This document shows positions 9,333-18,005 of a DNA stretch of 64,000 bases, piece after piece. Made by a program: the position numbers and the translations under genes. The stretch is taken from contig NZ_CAKSNX010000003.1 in NCBI RefSeq assembly GCF_934476685.1, forward strand, positions 124,001-188,000, written 5' to 3'. Below the pieces are notes generated by a model, which saw nothing but the letters and a program-made list of their open reading frames with translations, did not search any database and was not told the DNA's origin. The stretch comes from an uncultured Ruminococcus sp. (lineage in GTDB: Bacteria > Bacillota > Clostridia > Oscillospirales > Ruminococcaceae). Positions within the stretch are counted from its first letter, which is position 1. Every line of letters begins with the position of its first letter.

Positions 9333-10040
9333 TTATCCCTCTGGGTTAGGGAGCTTCTTAAGCACGATCATGCTGAGGCTCATGCTGCCCTCAACTTCTG
9401 TTGTGCTGTCTTCCTTGAACTTGAATGAGCACTCGTCGATAACAAGTGTCTTTTCAGGGTTGGACTTAAGCTTTGTGCAGAAGTTCTTAACGTCGTCGAG
9501 TGTACCTGTAAAGCTGAATGAAATTGTGTAAGCACCGATAGACTGACCGTTTCCTGCATTTGCATTAACAGCAGCTGATGTTGTGCCATCGGCAGCTTCA
9601 TCAGTATTTTCAGTTGTGCCGTTTACATAGTCATCAACCTTAGTATCCATCTCAGTTGTTGCGCTCTGTACATCAAAAGCGTAAGCCTTGAGAACCATTG
9701 TTGAGTATGAAGAAATTGTCATATCCTCATTCACGATATTATCAGTTTTAAGAAGATCGTCAACTACCTGAGTAGCTTCCTGTGTCTGCTGATATGAATA
9801 GAAGTTGTTTGAAAGCTGAGTAACCTCGCTGTATGCTGTGTCGATCCTTGTGTCGAGATCCTTGTCAGCATCGATCTGCGCCTGCAGGTCGCTGAGCGTA
9901 GCCTTCTGTGTATCAAGCTTAGCAGAAGCGTCGCTTACATCTGAAATAGCAGGCTTGATGAACAGCATGATACCTGCTGCCCATACGAGAATTACAATAA
10001 CGACTGTCAAAAGTATTTTATCACGATAATTAAGCTTCAT
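9333..10040 (-). CDS. pilO: Type IV pilus inner-membrane alignment protein PilO
   Basis: A 235-aa bitopic protein: short cytoplasmic tail, one membrane helix at about residues 10-30, a coiled-coil (about 35-75), then a periplasm-side-type ferredoxin-like domain ending FKLKSNPEKTL-like strands. Sequence is weakly conserved; the call rests on topology and on its place directly after pilM-pilN with a 2-bp gap. PilO pairs with PilN through coiled coils and links the motor to the outside. In a Gram-positive the globular domain would face the cell-wall space. A low-complexity Thr/Asn/Ala linker lies near residues 140-165. Confidence 0.8.
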   Translation of the reverse strand: MKLNYRDKILLTVVIVILVWAAGIMLFIKPAISDVSDASAKLDTQKATLSDLQAQIDADKDLDTRIDTAYSEVTQLSNNFYSYQQTQEATQVVDDLLKTDNIVNEDMTISSYSTMVLKAYAFDVQSATTEMDTKVDDYVNGTTENTDEAADGTTSAAVNANAGNGQSIGAYTISFSFTGTLDDVKNFCTKLKSNPEKTLVIDECSFKFKEDSTTEVEGSMSLSMIVLKKLPNPEG

Positions 10041-10042
10041 AT

Positions 10043-11524
10043 TTATTCACCCTCTTCCAAAAGTATAAGCTGCAGTGAGCTGATGATAACAGGATCGTCA
10101 GACTCACCTGTTCCGGAATAACCGCTGAATACAGTTGCGCCTACGAAATCAATATTTCCGAGTTCGTCTACGAGTGTCTTTACAGCGTCCTGATCCTTGA
10201 CTTCGATCTTGCTGAGAGTGATAGCGCCGTCCGTTGCATCAAATGTCATTGACTGATAATCTGCGCTGTTGTTCTTTATGATCTCATCGATCTTATCGCA
10301 CTTTGTCTTGTCGATAGTAGGAAGTGTATCAAGATTTGCCTGACAGTTTTCAACGTATGTCTTGTACTGCTCAATGATCTCAAGTCTGTTATGACGAACC
10401 TTGTTCTCGTCGATAACTACCTGACACTTGTCGATATCGGCATTTACTGCGTCTATATCATCATTTATTGAGCTTACTCTCAGACGGAGGAATCCTGTTA
10501 TCGCACCGATAACAACTGCGGAAGCAGCTGCAAGGATACCTGCTGTCATAAGCATTGAGCTTACGCCTGAATTTCCGCCCTTACCTGTTGACTGGTCAAC
10601 TTCGAGGAGGTTGATCCTTTCTGTCTGCTTGTTTCTCTTATAGAGAGCACCGATAGCGTTAGCGAATACAGTGAACTCGAAGTTCTCAAAACCTGTGATC
10701 TGTGACGGAACGCCGAGAACGGAAGCCTTGATATCAAGTCCGTCAAGAGCGTCAACGATCTTGATGTAGTCCTCGATGAAACCGTAAAGAATTACGTTTT
10801 CAAGACCTGTGCCGCCTCTTGCCTTGTTGAACTGCTCCATTCTGAAAATGTTCTCGTTCAGAGCTTCAAGAACGTAGTCCTCTGAGTCATACTCATCAGG
10901 TGAGATAGGTACATATCTTGCGAATGCCATCTGTCCGTTCTCGAAAAGTGTAAGTCCGAGGAAGTTGTTGTCCAGCTGGCATACCAGCAGAGGCATCTTC
11001 TCGATATTTGACTTATCAGCAAGAACTATTCTTGCGATAGAGTTACAGCCGATGTTTACAGATCTGAGGTTGATGCTCATTACTGCGAACAGCTTTCTGA
11101 AACCGTCAACTACTGTACTTGGGCAGGCAGTAGCAAGTACCTTAACTGCTCCCGGATTTTCTTCTCCTGCTTCTCCTACAACAGTATATGAAATCGAGTA
11201 CTCATCGGTAATACCCATTTCCTGACTCATATGGTTCTGAACCATTGTCAGGAATTCGTTTCCCTTTGCCTTTGGAACTATAAGCTCCTTGAAAACGATG
11301 TTGCTTGATGAAAAGGTTACGATAGCTTCCTTATCCATCATCTGCTCTGACTTAAGTGTAGTCAGCAGCAGATCTGAAAGTCCTGAAAGATTTACTACCT
11401 CGCCGTTAACGATCATGTCCTCAGGGACAGGAACAACGAGTGAACTTTCAATTCGTATCTTGTTGGCGGAGTTGTCGCCTTTTACGATATTAATTTGTCT
11501 ATCAGAAAAGTCAAATGATAGCAT
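10043..11524 (-). CDS. pilM-pilN: Fused PilM-PilN type IV pilus protein
   Basis: A 493-aa protein that joins two normally separate pilus proteins. Residues 1-~295 have the PilM actin-like ATPase fold (start MLSFDFSDRQINIVKG, where PilM proteins carry the first phosphate loop). Residues 304-308 are INLLE, matching the INLLP peptide at the extreme N-terminus of PilN that docks into PilM. A membrane helix (about 322-347), a coiled coil (about 350-400) and a small domain to the end follow, as in PilN. The gene order pilC, pilMN, pilO agrees. No frameshift or duplicated start was seen, so this is one chain. The fusion would tether the cytoplasmic ring permanently to the membrane subcomplex. Confidence 0.85.
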   Translation of the reverse strand: MLSFDFSDRQINIVKGDNSANKIRIESSLVVPVPEDMIVNGEVVNLSGLSDLLLTTLKSEQMMDKEAIVTFSSSNIVFKELIVPKAKGNEFLTMVQNHMSQEMGITDEYSISYTVVGEAGEENPGAVKVLATACPSTVVDGFRKLFAVMSINLRSVNIGCNSIARIVLADKSNIEKMPLLVCQLDNNFLGLTLFENGQMAFARYVPISPDEYDSEDYVLEALNENIFRMEQFNKARGGTGLENVILYGFIEDYIKIVDALDGLDIKASVLGVPSQITGFENFEFTVFANAIGALYKRNKQTERINLLEVDQSTGKGGNSGVSSMLMTAGILAAASAVVIGAITGFLRLRVSSINDDIDAVNADIDKCQVVIDENKVRHNRLEIIEQYKTYVENCQANLDTLPTIDKTKCDKIDEIIKNNSADYQSMTFDATDGAITLSKIEVKDQDAVKTLVDELGNIDFVGATVFSGYSGTGESDDPVIISSLQLILLEEGE

Positions 11525-11604
11525 TTATTCCTTCACCTCTTAAATAATTTTTTGTGTTTTCTGCCGTAATGAAAAGTAACTGAAGCATAAAAGCGTCAGA
11601 TATT

Positions 11605-12801
11605 TTACGAATTTTCCAGCTCTCCGATACCACCGTAAAGCAGTGGGAAGATACCTGCCAGACAAAGACCGATACAAAGACCCATAAATACGATGAGCAG
11701 AGGCTCCATAAGACCGACCAGTCTTGTTACAGCTGCGTCTGCTTCTTCCTCGTAGTAGTCAGCAGTCTTAACAAGGATATCGTCAAGAGCGCCAGACTCT
11801 TCACCAACGTAGATGATCGAGCAGAACATTCCCTCGAATATCTCTGTCTTTGAAAGAGCTGTTGAAACAGGAGAACCCTGCTTAACTTCGTCTACTACCT
11901 GAAGGAACATCTTGTCAACATAGGAGTTGCCAAGTATTCTTGAAGAACGCTCAAGGCATTCTACCATCGGGATACCGCTGGAGTAAAGTGATGAAAGAGT
12001 TCTTGAGAAACGGCCTTCATAGATCTTTACCATAAGCGGACCGACCGCAGGCATTTTTATCTTTATGTAATCAAATTTCAGTCTTACGGATTCTACCTTC
12101 AGAGCATAGATCCATGCAATTACCAGTACAACAACTACTATAAGAATAATGTACCATTTTGACTTGAAGAAGTCACTGAATGCGAACAGAGCCTTTGAAA
12201 GAGCAGGCATCTTATCTTCTGACATCATTCCGGAGAAGATAGGCATGATAAAGGTAAACATACCGATTACCATTGCGATACAAAGAACGCCGAGGATAAT
12301 AGGATAAGTCATCGCACTCTTTACCTTATTATTAAGCTTGTTGGAGTTAGCATAGAACTCCTGAAGTCGCTGCATAGTAAGATCCAGAGTACCTGAAGTT
12401 TCACCTGCGTCTACCATTGATATGAGAAAGTCAGGGAAACAGCCTCTTCTTGCATCGAGCGCCTCCGTAAAGCTCTGACCTTTCTGAACGTCTTCATAAA
12501 CGCCTCTCCAGACTTCCTTTGCGCCCTTATCTTCCTCTTCCTTGTAAAGAATATCGAGTGCCTTTACAATGGTAAGACCGGACGTCATCATAGCTGCAAG
12601 CTGACGGCAGCAATATGCAAGCTCTTTGGTTTTGAACTTATGTGCGCTCTTTTTGCCGGAACCCAAGTTCTCGGCATAGCTCACGCAGAACAAACCCTGT
12701 TCGTGAATCTTGTCCAGTACCTCCTGTGCACTCTCAGCCTCGTAAGTACCCTTTATGGTCTTGCCCGAGGTATCCTTCGCAACGTAGGTATAAGTTTTCA
12801 T
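11605..12801 (-). CDS. pilC: Type IV pilus platform protein PilC/GspF
   Basis: A 398-aa inner-membrane platform protein with two repeated T2SSF domains (about residues 68-190 and 270-393), each a helical bundle, and three membrane segments (about 165-190, 215-235, 370-395). The first ~60 residues match the family's N-terminal segment (YVAKDTSGKTIKGTYEAES). It is first gene of the leftward pilus operon, with pilMN 80 bp downstream. The SD GGAGG is unusually far (13 bases) from ATG. It couples PilB and PilT to the growing fibre. Confidence 0.95.
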   Translation of the reverse strand: MKTYTYVAKDTSGKTIKGTYEAESAQEVLDKIHEQGLFCVSYAENLGSGKKSAHKFKTKELAYCCRQLAAMMTSGLTIVKALDILYKEEEDKGAKEVWRGVYEDVQKGQSFTEALDARRGCFPDFLISMVDAGETSGTLDLTMQRLQEFYANSNKLNNKVKSAMTYPIILGVLCIAMVIGMFTFIMPIFSGMMSEDKMPALSKALFAFSDFFKSKWYIILIVVVVLVIAWIYALKVESVRLKFDYIKIKMPAVGPLMVKIYEGRFSRTLSSLYSSGIPMVECLERSSRILGNSYVDKMFLQVVDEVKQGSPVSTALSKTEIFEGMFCSIIYVGEESGALDDILVKTADYYEEEADAAVTRLVGLMEPLLIVFMGLCIGLCLAGIFPLLYGGIGELENS

Positions 12802-12902
12802 ATTTTTAGATACACCTCCACTTATTAAATGCTTTGCGACTCTGTCTCAGTGATAAATTTCTGCGGCAGATGCAGATTCCGAAAGCAAATCACAAAACAT
12901 AT

Positions 12903-12938
12903 TTTAATCATTATAACATTTTTTAATAATTTTCGCAA
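12903..12938 (-). promoter_or_regulatory. Promoter and leader of the pilC operon
   Basis: On the minus strand TTGCGA (12938-12933) and TATAAT (12915-12910) are 17 bases apart. The start would be near 12903, giving a ~100-base leader. That leader holds a GTGAT/ATCAC closing repeat (12850-12893) enclosing CTGCGGCAG, so it may fold. The remaining stretch 12940-13090 is AT-rich with nothing recognised. Confidence 0.5.
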
Positions 12939-13090
12939 GAGTAAAAACCACTTTTTTTACATTTTTATTCACAAAATAATCATTATCATTTTATATACAT
13001 TATACAAATGCAATATCAGTTATAATTTATTAACAATTAGATAACATTACAGTTGTTTTTGAAAACAAACTGTGTATTGGAGTTAAAAGA

Positions 13091-13690
13091 TCAATCATTT
13101 TCAGGATTTTCAGCATTTTCCGCACTATCTGCGTCGTCATCGTCCTGTTCAGCCGCACGTTCATACTTCACACGCAGGCTTGGGTGCTTTTTCATATATC
13201 TCACAAAAGCTGCGGTATAGGACGAAAAAGCGCAGGCTATCATTATTAATGTGCTTATGAGTATCCCTATCAGGAAGTTATCCTTTTCCTCAGTCATAAA
13301 GCAGGTGCAGGGATAATAAAAGATCATATAGAACACATCTGCTCTTCCCTCTGCGGTAAAGGAATCTCTGAAAATAGCAGGTATGAAATAGATCACCAGC
13401 ATGACCATAAGCACTATGAGAATGTTCACAACGCTCCAGTCCTCATAAGCCGAATGTCTTTTTCCGTCGTCATAGAACACCCATATAAAGAACAGGCAAA
13501 CCACTATAAGCGCCACCGCCGACTGGACGGTATCGTTTATCATAAACTCTTTTAATCCTATCATAGACGACGGCAGGAATGATGTTACCGCAGGGAAAAG
13601 TATCTCGCCCATAAAAGCGCCGAAAAGCACCAGCATTATGAGCAGACCTATCCTGCCGAGGGTATAAAGCAAAGTACGAAGCAGATCCAT
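13091..13690 (-). CDS. Uncharacterised membrane protein with acidic tail
   Basis: A 199-aa protein with about five hydrophobic segments (near residues 8-30, 50-70, 85-105, 115-130 and 140-165), followed by a basic stretch and a very acidic, Asp/Glu/Asn-rich C-terminus (from residue ~182). No family recognised. It lies 15 bp after the recG stop and shares its direction, so it is probably the distal gene of a recG transcript. Start has GGAGG at good spacing. No link to the pilus genes beyond proximity is evident. Confidence 0.6.
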   Translation of the reverse strand: MDLLRTLLYTLGRIGLLIMLVLFGAFMGEILFPAVTSFLPSSMIGLKEFMINDTVQSAVALIVVCLFFIWVFYDDGKRHSAYEDWSVVNILIVLMVMLVIYFIPAIFRDSFTAEGRADVFYMIFYYPCTCFMTEEKDNFLIGILISTLIMIACAFSSYTAAFVRYMKKHPSLRVKYERAAEQDDDDADSAENAENPEND

Positions 13691-13705
13691 AAAATCCTCC
13701 TAAAA

Positions 13706-15742
13706 TCAGTTATCGGATAAATTCTTTTCAAAAAGCATATTCACAAGCTCTTTAAGGCAGGCATTCTCACGCTTTTCAAGCTTCCTGTCCGCCGCAAGGA
13801 TATCCCTCGCCGCAGCTCCCGCCGATCTGAGAACGTCTGTATTTCTTGACATATCGGCTATTTTCAGCTTAGGCAGGCCATGCTGTCTGCTGCCGAAAAA
13901 ATCTCCCGGACCTCTCAGCTTGAGATCCTCCTCCGATATCCTGAATCCGTCGGACGATGAAGAGAGTATTTTGAGCCTCTGTTTGACCTCGTCGGTGGGA
14001 TTGTCTGTAATAAGAACGCAGTCGGACTTGAACTGTCCTCTGCCGACACGTCCTCTGAGCTGGTGAAGCTGTGAAAGACCAAATCTGTCGGCATTTTCTA
14101 TGACCATGATAGTTGCGTTCGGAACGTCTATCCCGACCTCTATTACAGTTGTTGACACCAGCAGATCTATCTTATGCTCCTTAAACTCCTCCATAACCTT
14201 TTCTTTTGCCGCAGGCAGCATCTTTCCGTGAAGAAGTCCTACGCTGTAATCCTTGAATACCCCCTCGGACAGTTTCTTTGCGTAGCTTTTTACGTCACGC
14301 AGGTCGCTGTCGCTCTCATCTATCATAGGGCAGACTATATACCCCTGTCTGCCTTCGTCAAGATGCTGTTTAATAAAATTATATGTGCGCTCACGCAGTT
14401 TCCCTGTGACCGCATATGTGCTGACAGGCTGTCTGCCCTTAGGCAGTTCTTTCAGCACCGAAATATCAAGATCGCCGTATATCATAAGCGCCAAAGTTCT
14501 CGGTATCGGCGTAGCGGACATTACAAGCTTATGTGGATCTTCTCCCTTTTCAGCAAGCAGCGCCCTTTGTTCAACGCCAAATCTGTGCTGTTCGTCCGTA
14601 ATGACAAGACCAAGTTTATTGAAAACAGTTGACTTCTGCACCAGAGCGTGTGTTCCCACGACAACGGAATATTCACCGCTCTCTATCCCCTCTTTGACCA
14701 GCTTTTTCTGCTTTGCGGTCATTGAACCTGTCAGCAGGGCGGTTTTTACGCCGAGGGGCGAAAGGAACTCTGTCATAGTTTCATAATGCTGCGAGGCAAG
14801 TATTTCTGTCGGAGCCATAAGCGCAGTTTGACAGCCGTTTTTAAAAGCAAAGTATGCCGCACCTGCTGCGACCGCAGTTTTGCCCGAACCGACATCGCCC
14901 TGAACCAGCCTGTTCATAGGACTTTCGCCGCACATATCCTTTATGCAGTCATTTACTGCGCCAAGCTGACCGTTAGTAAGGGTAAAAGGCAGACTGCCGT
15001 AAAAATCATCAATAGATACATCTTTCATTCTGCAGCCGCTTGACAGCCTGCTGCGCTCTTTCATCATAAGCATACCAAGCTGAAGCGTAAGCAGTTCGTC
15101 AAAGATAAGTCTTTCCGACGCTATCTCGCAGGCGTGCATATCCTGCGGAAAATGGATATTCTTTAAAGCATATTCAAGGGAACACAGCTTATACTTCTGC
15201 ATTACCCATTTCGGAAGGGGTTCGTAAATAAATCTATCGAAAGCTTTCAAAGCCTCGTGCATACTCTGCCTCAGCAGCAGCTGGCTTACGCCCTCTGTCA
15301 GATGATAGACAGGCTGAACGAGGTCGCACATATCCGCAGGAAATATCTGCGGCGAATTTATCTCACGGCGTAGCATATTCCCCGTGACCTTTCCCACAAG
15401 AAAATACTCGCAGTCAAGTTGGAGCTTATCGAAAGCATATCCCGAATTGTATATTATAATGGTAATATCGGCGCTGTCGTCGGTGAACACCGCCTTGTAC
15501 ACCGTAAGGTCACGTCTTATCCTTGCGGCAGGTATCTTTTTAACTACCCTGCCACGCAGTATACAGTTTTCGCCCAAAGGAGCCTGACTTATCTGCACGG
15601 GGCAGGTGAAATCAAGATAGTATCTCGGAAAATGATAAAGCAGGTCATACACGGTAGTTATGCCGAGCTTTTCATAAAGTCCGCTTCTTTTTTCGCCCAT
15701 GCCTTTAAGATACTTAACAGGCTTTTCCAGATCTTTAAGCAG
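13706..15742 (-). CDS. recG: ATP-dependent DNA helicase RecG
   Basis: The branch-migration helicase that remodels stalled forks and Holliday junctions. Order: N-terminal wedge/OB domain (about 1-240), Walker A GDVGSGKTAVAA, DEQHRFG (motif II), SATPIPRT (III), and the C-terminal helicase motifs ending QLRGRVGRG. The first ATG (15700) falls inside the conserved LKG-x-G element at the N-terminus, and the reading frame stays open upstream with family-like residues LLKDLEKPVKYLKG. The best upstream start in frame is CTG at 15742, nine bases after AAGGGAG, giving 678 aa, the usual length. An ATG at 15746 is one base out of frame. Either a rare CTG start or a one-base error or shift is implied. Confidence 0.9.
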   Translation of the reverse strand: MLKDLEKPVKYLKGMGEKRSGLYEKLGITTVYDLLYHFPRYYLDFTCPVQISQAPLGENCILRGRVVKKIPAARIRRDLTVYKAVFTDDSADITIIIYNSGYAFDKLQLDCEYFLVGKVTGNMLRREINSPQIFPADMCDLVQPVYHLTEGVSQLLLRQSMHEALKAFDRFIYEPLPKWVMQKYKLCSLEYALKNIHFPQDMHACEIASERLIFDELLTLQLGMLMMKERSRLSSGCRMKDVSIDDFYGSLPFTLTNGQLGAVNDCIKDMCGESPMNRLVQGDVGSGKTAVAAGAAYFAFKNGCQTALMAPTEILASQHYETMTEFLSPLGVKTALLTGSMTAKQKKLVKEGIESGEYSVVVGTHALVQKSTVFNKLGLVITDEQHRFGVEQRALLAEKGEDPHKLVMSATPIPRTLALMIYGDLDISVLKELPKGRQPVSTYAVTGKLRERTYNFIKQHLDEGRQGYIVCPMIDESDSDLRDVKSYAKKLSEGVFKDYSVGLLHGKMLPAAKEKVMEEFKEHKIDLLVSTTVIEVGIDVPNATIMVIENADRFGLSQLHQLRGRVGRGQFKSDCVLITDNPTDEVKQRLKILSSSSDGFRISEEDLKLRGPGDFFGSRQHGLPKLKIADMSRNTDVLRSAGAAARDILAADRKLEKRENACLKELVNMLFEKNLSDN

Positions 15743-15849
15743 ACATATCCACTCCCTTGCAGTTTGATTTATTGCGTTGCTCTCACAATCTTATATAATA
15801 ATAACATATAATGCTGATATTTTCAAGTACAAATTGTATGAATAACACT

Positions 15850-15880
15850 AAAAAGCGGTCGGAATTTCTCCCGACCGCTC
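15850..15880 (-). terminator. Terminator after pyrG
   Basis: Stem AGCGGTCGG/CCGACCGCT followed on the minus strand by TTTTTAG, about 50 bases past the pyrG stop. Confidence 0.8.
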
Positions 15881-15926
15881 TGAAAGCATATATTTTAATG
15901 TTTTAAATTTTTAGCCGTATGCCTTA

Positions 15927-17537
15927 TTACTTCTCTGAATACTCAACAGCCGCTCTGATAAAGTCCTTGAAAAGGAGCTGAGCGTGGTTTGGTCTTGACT
16001 TGAACTCAGGGTGGAACTGAACGCCGACGAACCATGGGTGAACGTCCTTAGGAAGCTCAACTATCTCAACAAGCTTTTCATCAGGTGAAAGACCTGCAAG
16101 AACAAGTCCTTTCTCGACCAGCAGCTTTCTGAATTCGTTGTTGAATTCCCAGCGGTGACGATGTCTTTCGTAGATAAGGTCTGCGTTGTAGATATCCTTG
16201 CAGCGTGAACCCTCTGTCAGCTTGCATGGGTAAAGTCCAAGACGCATTGTGCCGCCCTTTTCCGTAACGTCCTTCTGTGAATCCATAATGTCGATAACAG
16301 GGTAAGGAGTTTCGCCGAACTCTGATGAATTTGCGCCCTCTAATCCTGCAACGTTTCTTGAAAATTCAACTACTGACATCTGCATTCCAAGACAGATACC
16401 GAACATAGGTATCTTATTCTCTCTGGCATATCTGATAGACTCGATCATACCCTCGATGCCTCTGTCGCCGAAACCGCCCGGAACGATTATTCCATCGCAG
16501 CCTGCAAGTGCCTCGCCAACATTCTCTCTTGTGATATTCTCAGACTGTATCCACTTGATATCTACCTCTGCGCTGTTTTCAAAGCCGCCGTGACGAAGTG
16601 CCTCGGCAACTGAAAGATAAGCGTCCTCAAGTTCAACGTACTTTCCGACAAGACCGATAGTTACCTTCTTGTCGCAGCTCTTTACACGCTTTATCATTTC
16701 CTTCCAGCCTGTAAGGTCAGGAGTTCTCTTTTCAAGCTTGAGGTGGTCGCATACCACGTCAGCAAGTCCCTCTTTTTCCAGCCAGAGCGGAACTTCGTAA
16801 AGTGAAGGTGCAGTAAGGTTCTGTATAACGTCCTCTTTTCTGACATTGCAGAAAAGACCTATCTTTGCTCTTGCTTCCTCAGGGATCTCCATTTCTGAAC
16901 GGAGAACGAGTATATTCGGCTGGATACCGATAGAAAGCAGTTCCTTTACGGAATGCTGTGTTGGCTTTGTCTTAAGCTCCTTAGAACCTGAAATATAAGG
17001 CAGCAGGCACACATGGATAAATACCGCATTCTCTCTTCCAAGCTCGATAGAAGCCTGTCTGATAGCCTCAAGGAACGGAGTTGACTCGATATCGCCCACT
17101 GTACCGCCGATCTCTGTGATAACGATATCTGTATTGCTGCTCTTGCCGACTCTGTAAAGTCTGTCTTTGATCTCGTTTGTTATATGAGGAACTACCTGTA
17201 CTGTGCCGCCCAGATAATCTCCCCTTCTTTCCTTATTAAGAACTGTCCAGTAGATCTTACCTGTTGTGACATTTGAGTTCACGGAAAGGTTCTCATCTAT
17301 AAATCTTTCATAGTGACCGAGGTCGAGGTCAGTTTCCGCACCGTCGTCAGTAACGAACACTTCGCCGTGCTGATATGGGGACATAGTACCCGGATCCACA
17401 TTTATATAAGGGTCAAACTTCTGAATGGTAACGCTGTATCCTCTCGCTTTTAAAAGACGTCCAAGCGAGGCTGCAGTAATACCCTTACCAAGACCTGAAA
17501 CAACTCCACCTGTGACAAAGACATACTTAGTAGGCAT
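15927..17537 (-). CDS. pyrG: CTP synthase
   Basis: Converts UTP to CTP using glutamine and ATP in the cytosol. Length 536 aa from the ATG at 17537, which has GGAGG nine bases upstream; an in-frame ATG seven codons earlier overlaps that SD and is rejected. The N-terminal synthetase domain begins MPTKYVFVTGGVVSGLGKG (P-loop-like). The C-terminal class I glutaminase has the oxyanion/nucleophile motifs GGFGDRG and FGICLGMQM (Cys nucleophile) and the His-Glu pair in GVQFHPEFKSRP. It is monocistronic between its terminator and a 447-bp divergent spacer. Confidence 0.97.
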   Translation of the reverse strand: MPTKYVFVTGGVVSGLGKGITAASLGRLLKARGYSVTIQKFDPYINVDPGTMSPYQHGEVFVTDDGAETDLDLGHYERFIDENLSVNSNVTTGKIYWTVLNKERRGDYLGGTVQVVPHITNEIKDRLYRVGKSSNTDIVITEIGGTVGDIESTPFLEAIRQASIELGRENAVFIHVCLLPYISGSKELKTKPTQHSVKELLSIGIQPNILVLRSEMEIPEEARAKIGLFCNVRKEDVIQNLTAPSLYEVPLWLEKEGLADVVCDHLKLEKRTPDLTGWKEMIKRVKSCDKKVTIGLVGKYVELEDAYLSVAEALRHGGFENSAEVDIKWIQSENITRENVGEALAGCDGIIVPGGFGDRGIEGMIESIRYARENKIPMFGICLGMQMSVVEFSRNVAGLEGANSSEFGETPYPVIDIMDSQKDVTEKGGTMRLGLYPCKLTEGSRCKDIYNADLIYERHRHRWEFNNEFRKLLVEKGLVLAGLSPDEKLVEIVELPKDVHPWFVGVQFHPEFKSRPNHAQLLFKDFIRAAVEYSEK

Positions 17538-18005
17538 AACAAAAATCCTCCATAACAAAATTTAAGAGAAAGATCCGAAACACTGCCGAAAATTTCTCTG
17601 TTTTTCATAAAAAACTCTTAATATTAATAATAGCAAATTTTTTATAAAAACGCAAGTGCTTTATATTAATTTCCGTAAACTTTTTGAAAATTGTCAAATT
17701 AACAGACAATTTGAGCAATAATCTGTAAACACCGCACAAAGCCTGCCGCAGAAGCGGTCTGTGCTGAATGTTATTATAAGACATTTTGTCACGCTATGTG
17801 TGAATATTGTGAAAAATCGGGGGAAAATTATTTGAAATTCTAAAATTTTATGTAAAATGCAAGTGAAATTCGTTATATTTGTGCGTTGTTTTTAAATGTA
17901 AAATAGTTTATAATTATATTTATATAATGAGTTTTTTGTTGTAGATAAACTATATGCAACGAATTGCGGAGAAACTGCAAAATCCGTTGAAATGAGGATA
18001 AATTT
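17538..18005. other. Divergent spacer pyrG / LCP gene
   Basis: AT-rich. On the plus strand TTGTTT (17886-17891) and TATAAT (17909-17914) with a 17-base spacer form a likely promoter for the LCP gene; a second TATAAT lies at 17922-17927. On the minus strand a TATAAT near 17778-17783 is followed by a hairpin GCACA...CCGC/GCGG...TGTGC, which could belong to the pyrG leader. No open reading frame or RNA gene is recognised. Confidence 0.4.

Noticed and set aside
12802..12903. c-di-GMP riboswitch in the pilC leader
   Set aside because: A GCAAAGC word and a foldable region are present, but the remaining conserved bases of type I and II aptamers could not be found.
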